A DNA stretch of 64,000 nt from Morinoia aosen (lineage: Eukaryota > Arthropoda > Malacostraca > Amphipoda > Talitridae): NCBI GenBank assembly GCA_030386875.1, contig CM059574.1, forward strand, positions 4,285,934 to 4,349,933. The letters run 5' to 3'. Position numbers and translations under genes: made by a program. This document shows, piece by piece, positions 56,084 through 64,000 of this stretch (its first letter is position 1; each line of letters starts with the position of its first letter). The notes under the pieces were generated by a model that was not told the origin of the DNA, ran no database searches, and was given only the letters and a program-made list of their open reading frames with translations.

Positions 56084-57253
56084 AGAAATCGAGATGAGTG
56101 TTGATTTTCTGTTTTTATATGCATCTTATAGAGGATTTTCTTGCGCTTCCATTGGTACTTTCCGTTTACGTCTACTCCGAATAGTGCGCCCACCAGAGGG
56201 GGGGGAAAGCGATGGGGGTGGTGTGACCTTGACCCCTCCCCCCCTCATTATTGGGAGTCAATTGAGCGTGTTTCTCTGCGGCAATGGCAATAGAGTTCGT
56301 TCATGAGCTACTCAGTGTTTTCATTATTCAAACGAATCATTCTAACGCTAAATAAATATTTTTTATAAGATTTTGACAATTTCAGAATTTAGCTGTTCTG
56401 CCGTATCTATGATACCGCAGCTTTCATTCATAGCTCGATGACAGCTGCAGTATCATAGCTACAGCTATGGCAAGCACACCAATCCAAAGGGCTTGAAAAG
56501 AGCTACAAAACAGAGGAGTTGACTTAAAAAAAACGTATTTTGGTCAAAAAAAAAATGAAAAAATAAAAAAAGGGGTTATTTTGAAGAATTACATGTATTG
56601 TCTTTTGTTGTATATTTTTTCCCAGAGTTACAGAGCTACAGCAATGTAAATTATATCAATCGAAAGGGCTTGAAAAGAGCTACAAACGCTCGTGAGTTCA
56701 TTGTAGAAAATCCTGTAGTTCAAAAGATAAAAAGAAAAACAATTTTTTTTTGTGAAAAAACACGTTTTTCTGGAAACTTGATAATTGGTTTCTCAAATGC
56801 TACTTCTTCCACAATTTCAGAGCTACAAGAATGGTTTATATACCATTCGATAGGGCTTAGCAAGGTGTATCCATAAGGGGAGACATTTTTCGATGTATCA
56901 ATTATCTTGAAAATTACACGAGATGAAAAAAAAATGAAAAAAGGTTACATATTTTAAAAAAAATATTCCCAAAATCCACAAAAAAAAGTTATCAAAATTC
57001 GTAGCCCCTTATGGTTATATAGACATATAAGCAATCTAAAAACGAAGTTCTGGTTCTGTAACTTCAAAATTGTAGAAGAAGTAGGATTTTAAAAAACCCT
57101 ATTTTATCATATTTTTCAAAAAAAAAATCCAGTGCAGATACAAAAATTTTGTCGAAATAGCAAATGATCTTTCTATCATTTCACACCTACTGTGAAAATT
57201 TCAGAGAAATCCATGTATAAATAACGGACTTTTCTCCTACCCATACGGTGTCC
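56084..57253. mobile_element. Probable TTAA element, left end lost
   Basis: The right end GTATGGGTAGG…/…CCCATACGGTGTCC followed by TTAA (57254-57257) matches the ends of 54517-55363 (CGTATGGGGG). It splits the flanking repeat at the position that reads CACTTAAG in the intact arm at about 50163-50170. The left boundary (about 56084) no longer shows TTAA. The interior is AT-rich and non-coding, with repeated GGGCTTGAAAAGAGCTACAA phrases (56489 and 56668). Confidence 0.45.
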
Positions 57254-57330
57254 TTAAGTGACTAAGTGAAACGGAATACCTAATTTCCCAACATCACCTA
57301 AACTCAATATTGACCCAATATTTTGATGAA
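57254..57330. repeat. Dispersed repeat arm, right copy (second part)
   Basis: TTAAGTGACTAAGTGAAACG…CCTAAACTCAATATTGACCC is the inverse of 50102-50170. Confidence 0.65.
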
Positions 57331-57534
57331 TTTTACAGGATGTACTTAAAAGTTTATTAGGTACATCACATTTGCGTAGCAACGTTAAAAGGAATGATAT
57401 AGCAAAGAAGTATTTTAAAAACTTTTAGTTCGAACGTTTCAAGCACTGGGCTCATTCCCAACAAGATCTGCAGGTAGATCTGAAGAATATGTCAGGTATC
57501 AATTTTGTAAATTTCCATGCCCAAGCATAGTTAA

Positions 57535-57960
57535 TTAGATCGAAATAAACAAGTTTTCTTCTATGCACTTTCCGTCTCAAATGAGTATTTTATTAGTTAT
57601 AGCGGTAAATGACTTACCGCAACTCCAGTGTTTGAAGCGGCAAGTAATTCAAGGAGCACGTCGGACAGCAACACTGCAATGCGCACTTGCTTCCAGCACG
57701 ATCGGCATCAAAGACAAAACCTAACCTACCGCTATACCTCGTTAAATACTCATTTAACAAAAAAAGTGTATAGAAGAAAAGTTGTTTATTTTGATGTTAT
57801 TACCATGATTCACGCAACAAAAATTAAAAAATCGATGAGTAGCTGTTTATTCGAGCGCATTCGTCATCAAAACAAAACTAAACTTACCGCTATAAATCGT
57901 AAAATACTCATTTGAGACAGAAAGGGCATAGAGGAAAACTTGTTTATTTTGGTTCAATTA
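57535..57960. repeat. Fragments of the long-inverted-repeat family
   Basis: AAATAAACAAGTTTTCTTCT…ACTTTCCGTCTCAAATGAGT…TATAGCGGTAAATGACTTAC (57540-57620) and three partial inverted or direct returns up to 57950. All resemble the arms of 51325-52353. Confidence 0.6.
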
Positions 57961-58369
57961 ATTAGGTCCAGGGACCAAAAAGTGGAAAATGGATAACTGA
58001 CATATCCTTCAGATTTACCGATCTGCGAATACAAAGACATAAAATAAGCACAGTTCATAAATAGAAATTCATATATTGACAGGCTAAAGGAGAATAGCAA
58101 ATGGACAGCAATAAAATAGGAAGGCGGTGAACAAGGCTTCTAACACTTACTACGCTTACGCTACTCAGAAACACGGACAAAAGTTAGCGGTTTACAATTT
58201 TTAGTTGAGATGAGAGTTAAGGTAAAGGAAAGGACAGTAATCGATTTCCCACTTTTTATTGCCTAAACATAATTAAATCAAAATAAGAAAAAATATCTAT
58301 TTGAGGTGACTAGAAACTAGGAATTCCATTCCAAAGAATCACTAAAGGAACACATTTGAAAACGTTCTA

Positions 58370-58529
58370 CAAGAATGTTGTTGGTGTTTTGCCCCAGCGG
58401 CCGCTCGAAGGGGTCCGCCGCGGCCAGGGCCGCCCCAGACCGGGCTTGGCCCGAGGCAAAGAGGGGTGTGGTTATATGGGCCTCTGGAAGACGCCCGTGT
58501 TGTGCAGAAACCTCACAACGTCAAGAATG
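58370..58529. mobile_element. GC-rich 144-bp insertion with 8-bp duplication
   Basis: CAAGAATG at 58370-58377 is repeated at 58522-58529. The uninterrupted form of the surrounding repeat (CAAGAATGACATT near 50197) shows the site before insertion. The insert (58378-58521) is strikingly GC-rich (GCGGCCGCTCG, GGCCAGGGCCGCCCC) in about 35% GC surroundings and is open in one plus frame. No family was recognised. Confidence 0.6.
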
Positions 58530-59034
58530 TCATTCTGCTTGCTGATGCATTATTTTAGAGTTTTTTAACTTTAATACTGTTCACGTTGTACAGAGAAACA
58601 TCAGTTGAAAGATGCTGCCATTGTAGGAGTGTTTAATTTAATTAATTATGGTCAATGTGAAGCGTGATGTGATCAAAGGAAATGGGAATTGTATTCCCTA
58701 GAATCTCTAAACAAACCCATTTAAGAACGTTTTACATGAATGACATTCTGCTTGCTGATGCGTTATTTTAGAATTATTCAGCTTTGAAGTTAATGGTGAA
58801 AGCGCTTTCCCGCGCAAAATGTGCAACACAGAGTACGACCGGGTTGGGTCGGGAAAGGCAAAGTTCGGATCATAAGCTGTTGAAGTTTTCGCCAGAACTT
58901 CGTAGAAATGAAAGAATGATAGAAATTGTTAATAAAATAATAAGAAATATTGTTATCAGTCAATAACACAGAAGTTAATATAATATTTCATGTACTTGGT
59001 GCTTTTGACGTTTGTTTTTTAGTCATTATTACGT

Positions 59035-59162
59035 CGTCACCTTTACAGTCAGCTCACAGATGGCACCACCCAGTACCATCACCTTTACAGTCAGCTCATA
59101 GATGGCACCACCCAGTACCATCACCTTTACAGTCAGCTCATAGATGGCGCCACGCGGTACGG
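59035..59162. repeat. 42-bp tandem repeat, three units
   Basis: TCACCTTTACAGTCAGCTCA then (C/T)AGATGGC(A/G)CCAC(C/G)C(A/G)GTAC, three copies at 42-base spacing. Confidence 0.9.
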
Positions 59163-59221
59163 CCGCCGCCATCATGGAGCAGATGTAAACACGATTGTTG
59201 ACGTGACCTTAATTGGTTGCT

Positions 59222-59300
59222 TTCAACCTTTCTTTATAATTTTCACTAGAACTGTGGCTTCCCCTCACAAGCCAACCTCTTTACGTTTGTAATAGGGGAT
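59222..59300. repeat. Foldback MITE family, right end only
   Basis: CTTTATAATTTTCACTAGAA…ACCTCTTTACGTTTGTAATA, matching the right ends at 51886 and 55900. Confidence 0.7.
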
Positions 59301-59540
59301 TAGCTTCCGTTATTAATTTAGTTAGCTTCCGTTATGGATTAAATTCTGCTTGGCGCACCCGCTTCCTTGGCACTCGAAAGCCAAGTTCAAAGTTGAATAA
59401 TTCTAAAATGACGCATCAGCGAGCAGAATATCATTCATGTAAAAATGGGTTCCTTAAATGGGTTCCTTTAGTGATTCTTGAGAATAAAATTCCCATTTCC
59501 TTTTATCACATCACGCTTCACATTGACCTTAATTATAAGC

Positions 59541-59680
59541 TAACCCCCTATTACAAATGTAAACAGGTTGGGTCGTGAGGGGGAGCCACAGTTCTTTTCG
59601 TGAAAATTAAAAATAAAGGTTCTAACCCACCCATTAGGGTGACGTCCGCAATTGTGTTTACATCAGCTCTAAAATGGTTG
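59541..59680. repeat. Foldback MITE family, left end only
   Basis: AACCCCCTATTACAAATGTA, GGTTGGGTCGTGAGGGGGAG, then CCCATTAGGGTGACGTCCGC as in the copy at 55723-55931. The right half is replaced by unrelated sequence. Confidence 0.7.
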
Positions 59681-59798
59681 GCACCCGATACGGTTGCAGC
59701 CATCTTTTGCTTGGATCGCTTGCTGCGTTGTTGGAACCTTCTCTTCTTTGGCGTGCGAAAGCCATTTCTGAGCGACGCTCCTATAACTTTGAAGTTAA

Positions 59799-60898
59799 GG
59801 AGATCGTCCCAGGCCCCTGCCGCTCAGATGGTCATTTTTCATGTTTTTGTTGGAAAAGAACCCTTAGGTGGGGGACTATTCGGTCCTAAAATTTTATGAC
59901 GCGACGGACGATAGATCCCCCCCAGGTGGGAGGTAAGGGGGCCAAAATCTTCAACTCCAAGCCCATTTCAACCCCATATAAAAAAAATGGAAAACGGAAA
60001 AAAAGCCCATTTGAGTTTGTTAGAAATGTCTCAAGAATTTTAAAACTCTTTGTTTTTGTTCTAGCATCAAAACTGAATGAGGGCATCTTGAAATATCAAT
60101 ACCAGGGAAATGTCAATACTTGAAAACCAATATATCAAATTTTTTCAAAAACTAAGGCCTAAATCAAAAAAATGAATGGAAAATTTTTTTTTTCAGAAGT
60201 TACATATCATTGTCAAATTTTATAAGAGTAGGACGAAAAATAAAAAATTTCATATTGTTGAAAAATTTTTTTGGGGGGGAGGGGGGTTTAGAAATCATAA
60301 TTCACTGTGTGAAAATAAAGTTATGTATGGAAATTATTGAAATAAAATTAAAAGTGCATTGAATTACATAAATTGTTCATTATATTACACTTCAACAAAA
60401 AATTTTGTTTCATTCTTACACCCAACACTTCTAACTTTCAACATTCAAAATGGGACTAGTCATCGAGTTATGATGCTAGAACAAAACTAAAGACAGTTTA
60501 AGAATCCTTGAAACATTCCTAACAAACTCAAATAGTTTTTTTTCAAATTCAAATTTTTCAACAAAATATATAGCTCTAAACCAAAAAATTACCGCTTTTA
60601 GAAATTTTAAAAAATTTGAATGAAATAGAAACAATTTGAATCTGAAAAAAACCATTTGAGTTTGTTAGGAATGTTCAAAGGATTCTAAAACAGTTTTTGG
60701 TTTTGTTCTAGCATCAAAACTTAAAGATGAGTTCCATTTTGAAATATCCATAAAATATACCAAAAAACTAATTTAAAAAAAACTAAGCCCTAAATAAAAA
60801 AAGTAACAAGTAAAAAAGGTTCACTTTCACAAAATACATATACTGGCCAATTTTCAAGCAAATCAGACATAAAAAGTTGAAAAAGTGGGACGGTCTCC
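59799..60898. mobile_element. TTAA-flanked element, 1.1 kb
   Basis: TTAA at 59795-59798 and 60899-60902; ends GGAGATCGTCCCAGG (left) and GGAGACCGTCCCAC (reverse complement of the right). The ends match the element inside the LINE (GGAGAGCGTCCC). Non-coding and AT-rich, with an internal repeated phrase (CATTTGAGTTTGTTAG(A/G)AATG) at about 60008 and 60651. An inner block is shared with the 14372-14839 MITE. Confidence 0.8.
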
Positions 60899-60964
60899 TT
60901 AAACTAACTTGAAATCTAATTTGCTATCTTTTCTTAGTCTTTTCTACCTCCCTCTCTTCCTCTC

Positions 60965-61320
60965 TTCCTCTATCTCTCTGGAAGGGAATACTTCCATAGT
61001 ATCAGTGGGAATTAGAGCTTCCAAAGAAAGATAGGGAGCTGCCATATGAAGGTTAGGTTAACTTTACTTATAGACAGACCAGGTTTTTTATTTGTATATT
61101 TTTCAATTCACTGCTGTTCTTCTTTTTAACCATTTTTTTCACATTTTTCATTTTGTTTTATAAATGCTCAATCTTGCCATGGGTTCAAAACACTTGGTTC
61201 ACATTTATACTCCTACTCCATGCTATATGGTGCTTTCCTTTCCCCTTTTATGGAAATGCCTTTGTTGTGATTAAGGAGGTTTAAACAAACTTACAATATG
61301 TTCTCTTTGACCTTCTTAAC
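60965..61320 (+). repeat. Unclassified interspersed repeat, copy 4
   Basis: Head TAGTATCAGTGGGAATTAGAG…GAAGGTTAGGTTAAC, body TTCACTGCTGTTCTTCTTTT, tail TTAAGGAGGTTTAAACAAAC. Same orientation as the rest. A partial copy follows at 61330-61460. Confidence 0.65.
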
Positions 61321-61587
61321 TTGTTTTTGTGTGCAGTGCATTCTATATGGGAACACATCCTTGGCTAAGATTATACATTTCCACGGTCCACTCTAAATGG
61401 CCCCTCTTCTCTGCTTTTTCATGACTGCCTCTGTTGTGGCTTAGAAATCTTGAATGAATATGATGAAAAAAAATATTCAACGGTTCATACTGAATGATTT
61501 CTTTTCTTTGCTGTCTGGAGATTGCCCGTGATGTATAGTCTCAATGTAATATAATAATGCTAAAAACTAAATATCTTTTTCTTTCCC

Positions 61588-61935
61588 CCTCAGGGGGATA
61601 CAACTATTGTAACTATGGGAATTAGCGCTCCCAGGGGAACTATGTAAGGGCCTGAGCTAAAAGTTAGGTAGGCTTCCTTTTTGCTGTAATAAAATAGGTG
61701 TTTGTTTTGTTATGGACCATCTTTGTTTGGTTCATTGCTGTCCTGTTTTTCAGCACCTACTACTTTCTTCTTCAACTTTTTCTTGTTTCATGAACTTTTA
61801 TAGCTTTCTGTTTCTGCGCCCTTTCTGCATAGATTCCACGTTTCTTTAACTCCATACTAAATGGTGCCTTCTTCCTTCCTCTCTTTGGATAGCCTTTGTT
61901 GCGGATAGGGAAGCTTGAACTAACTAATAATCTAA
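61588..61935 (+). repeat. Unclassified interspersed repeat, copy 5
   Basis: Head GGGGATACAACTATTGTAAC, GGGAATTAGCGCTCCCAGGG, GGGCCTGAGCTAAAAGTTAG; body CAGCACCTACTACTTTCTTC; tail GATAGGGAAGCTTGAACTAA. It ends about 25 bases before a splice acceptor. Confidence 0.75.
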
Positions 61936-61959
61936 TCTGTTTTTCTTTCCTTCTGACAG

Positions 61960-62114
61960 TGAGGCTAATGTGGTGGCTGGGACAAACATATGTCTGGAGA
62001 GTGTGGGTGAGGAGGAGGAAGAAGGTGTGAGGAAGGTGCTGCACATGGGAGAGGCTGACCTGCTCACACAGAATCACCTCGTCGTGGAAGATACATCCTT
62101 ACCTGATGTTGGAG
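61960..62114 (+). CDS. Unidentified protein, internal exon 1
   Basis: A 155-base exon after a strong polypyrimidine tract and CAG (61957-61959), ending at GTAAAT (62115). One leading base is followed by EANVVAGTNICLESV, an acidic run (GEEEEEG), VRKVLHMGEADLLTQNHLVV and EDTSLPDVG plus one base. The other two frames are closed. It is rich in Glu and Val and has no membrane span. It ends in phase 1, which fits the next exon exactly. I do not recognise the family. An acidic linker before a basic region is common in nuclear proteins. Its start phase does not fit the exon ending at 36285, so it is a different gene or at least one exon is missing between. Confidence 0.75.
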
Positions 62115-62277
62115 GTAAATAATTGTATAGTGATGTGAACATTAACTGTGTTGACTAATGAGGTAATGTTGAAAGTGGGATTCTTCTAATTAGTTGAGGC
62201 CATGCAAATAGGCAGTTGATGAAAGTGTGACTGTATTTTAAATACCTGTTAGTAATCCTGTAAAGTTTTATGTGCAG

Positions 62278-62422
62278 ACATTCCAGAACACGAGTACCCT
62301 AAGGCCACCCCTGTGAGGGGCCGCAAGACAAAGAAGAGAGGCCCTGGGGACTTCATCATGAAGCAAATCAAAACAGAGGAGGGGGAGATTGTTGAGAAGA
62401 AAGTCAAGGTCTACACACAGAG
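62278..62422 (+). CDS. Unidentified protein, internal exon 2 (basic, possibly nuclear)
   Basis: A 145-base exon between CAG (62275-62277) and GTACAG (62423). It completes an Asp codon and reads IPEHEYPKATPVRGRKTKKR, then GPGDFIMKQIKTEEGEIVEK, then KVKVYTQ plus two bases. The RGRKTKKRG stretch looks like a nuclear localisation or DNA-contact segment, and QIKTEE fits the SUMO-acceptor pattern (hydrophobic-K-x-E). Phase agrees with the preceding exon across a 163-base intron. The exon ends in phase 2, so the gene continues beyond. Function unknown; a chromatin or transcription-related protein is only a guess. Confidence 0.75.
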
Positions 62423-63089
62423 GTACAGTTGCTCACGGTTCCTGTTGAAATTGGACCATTTAGTTCAGTAGAGATGTAGACATCAAATACATTACTGTTG
62501 CTGGGTGGCTGTGTCTATTTGTACTTGTTTAGATGCTTCATATTTTGTACTTGAATTTTTGGCTCTACAGTTGAAATACTAAACTAAAGCCATAACTTGA
62601 TATTTAATTCAAACATTAGCATGATCTTTCTCTTTTGTTAGAATATTTTCTAGTAGATATAGCAGTTTACACTGTTTTGGATAAAATTAATTCAATTTAA
62701 TTTTTTTATATCTTATGTAAATTATGTCTGCCACTAAGATGAACTTTTGCTTGAGCACAGTCATGTACTTCTGTTCATTTTTTTCTCTCTTCACTTTATA
62801 TGTACAGTTTTGTATTACTTGACAATATTTCCTCACTTGGTAGCCAATAAATAAGTTTTGCACTATCACAGTTGCAGGATGATTACATATAGGTGGTAAC
62901 CATAACATCTAATGCAGGAACTAGCCTTATGTAATGGTTTCAAAACCTTCATTGAGCCTCCTAAACCAAAATTTTCTTAGACGTAATGTGTGTGAAGTTT
63001 CTCATACGTTGAGGTTTGTACATATAGCGGCCCTCATCTCTTAAAATATGTCTGCTTTGGGGATTATAATGAAGTTCTTCCATTTTAGT
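62423..63089. other. Intron of the unidentified gene; nothing recognised
   Basis: AT-rich, following the donor at 62423. No further exon or repeat was supported in this stretch. Confidence 0.45.
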
Positions 63090-63430
63090 TCCCCTCGGGG
63101 GGGGGGGGGGATACAACTATTGGATCTACGGGAATTAGCACTCCCAGGGGAATCATGTGAGGGCCCGAGCTAAGGGTTTGGTAGGCCTTCTTTTTGTTGA
63201 AATAGAATAGGTTTTGTTTTGTTACAGACCATCTGTTTTTGGTTCACTGCTGTCCTGTTTTCCAGCACCTACTACTGTCTTCAACTTTTTCTTGTTTCAT
63301 GAACTTCTTTCTTAGTGTTTCAATGCACCTTGTGCATAGATTCTGCATTCCCTCAATTCCTTACTAAATGGTGCCTTCATCCTTCCTCTCTTTGAACATA
63401 TTTGTTGTGGTAAAGTGAGGCTAAAACGTA
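63090..63430 (+). repeat. Unclassified interspersed repeat, copy 6
   Basis: After a G-run, the head GGATACAACTATTGGATCTA…GGGAATTAGCACTCCCAGGG…GGGCCCGAGCTAAGGG; body GTCCTGTTTTCCAGCACCTA; tail about 63420. It is the closest relative of the copy at 61588-61935. Confidence 0.75.
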
Positions 63431-64000
63431 TACAATAATAATGTTCCTTTTTGGTGCCTATTTCATGCAAGGTGGCTCAATATAGAGGCACAGCACACAT
63501 CTTTCCACTGACATAGCAGTGCCTATTGCTCATTTGTAGACCATGCCAAACAGCTCATTGTATAATGAATATCTACAACTGAGTCTGAAATCTGATTTTG
63601 GAAAATATGCAGTGAAAGCAGGGTTGGCATTTAATAAAAATGCTTAAAAAACCCACTGGCTTAGTATTTTTAAATTTAAAGTAAGTCAAATGAATGCACA
63701 AACCAGTAAAAAAGGCACCACACAGGGTTTGTTTTCCTTTAATTTGCTCCATTTTAAAACTTAATTTATTGAATATAATTTGAATCTTAATTACTTCCTA
63801 TGGGTTGTACAACACAATTTGTACCATGATATGGCAGTCACTCCTGGCAGCGGTAGGTTTTAATTGCATCATCTGAGAGGTTAGCTTTTAGCCTCAAATG
63901 TCTGAATATTTGAAGGAGCATTTAAGCATTTCTTGCACCAAACCCATACCAAACATTGTCACAGACCATGCCAACCAAGGTAAATATATAGTACGTGTAC
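63431..64000. other. No gene recognised
   Basis: AT-rich DNA to the window end without a supported exon or repeat. Confidence 0.4.

Overview
This is a stretch of eukaryotic nuclear DNA, most likely from an arthropod and probably an insect with a large, transposon-rich genome. It is AT-rich, gene-poor and intron-like. The few recognisable host exons have GT/AG splice borders. Almost everything else is decayed mobile DNA: Tc1, pogo/Tigger, hAT-like and TTAA-type transposons, CR1/Jockey-like LINEs, a Ty3/Gypsy element, Penelope-like elements and several minisatellites. No operon, CRISPR array, rRNA or intact tRNA gene was seen.

Host genes. A plus-strand Popeye-domain (POPDC/Bves-like, cAMP-binding membrane protein) gene is represented by exons at 10680-10782 and 11965-12105. 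These carry the family's DSPE and FQV signatures, the second one across the splice junction. Two phase-compatible exons at 35500-35602 and 36079-36285 probably encode its tail, which implies a 23 kb intron. A different or later plus-strand coding segment, not identified, has two phase-compatible exons at 61960-62114 and 62278-62422.

Layout. 1-1.05 kb: nothing identified. 1.06-7.37 kb: a Tc1-like transposon split by a 4.7 kb LINE insertion; the two transposase halves join in frame. 8.9-9.1 kb: a TTAA-flanked MITE, repeated at 18.4 kb. 10.4-12.1 kb: minisatellites and POPDC exons; 21 exact 35-bp units are made from the exon end plus its splice donor. 12.1-35.5 kb: a giant intron holding a TTAA MITE, a pogo/Tigger remnant, a Gypsy relic (19.2-24.7 kb, minus strand), a hAT-like MITE, minisatellites and two Penelope copies head to head. 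35.5-37.4 kb: C-terminal exons and more minisatellites. 37.6-63.4 kb: repeated same-orientation copies of an unclassified 350-bp repeat. Among them lie nested hAT-like MITEs (45.2-46.8 kb), a tRNA-derived SINE candidate (47.0 kb), a LINE 3' fragment with an 11-bp target duplication (48.0 kb) and a mosaic of palindromic elements (50-61 kb). That mosaic includes a LINE reverse transcriptase broken by a TTAA-flanked foldback element. 62-64 kb: unidentified exons and another copy of the interspersed repeat.

The genes do not form a pathway. The window is best read as one host gene, plus the start of another coding segment, whose introns have been filled by successive waves of transposons. Several insertions can be resolved to the base by their target duplications. 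All boundaries and family calls come from reading the sequence alone, without database searches.
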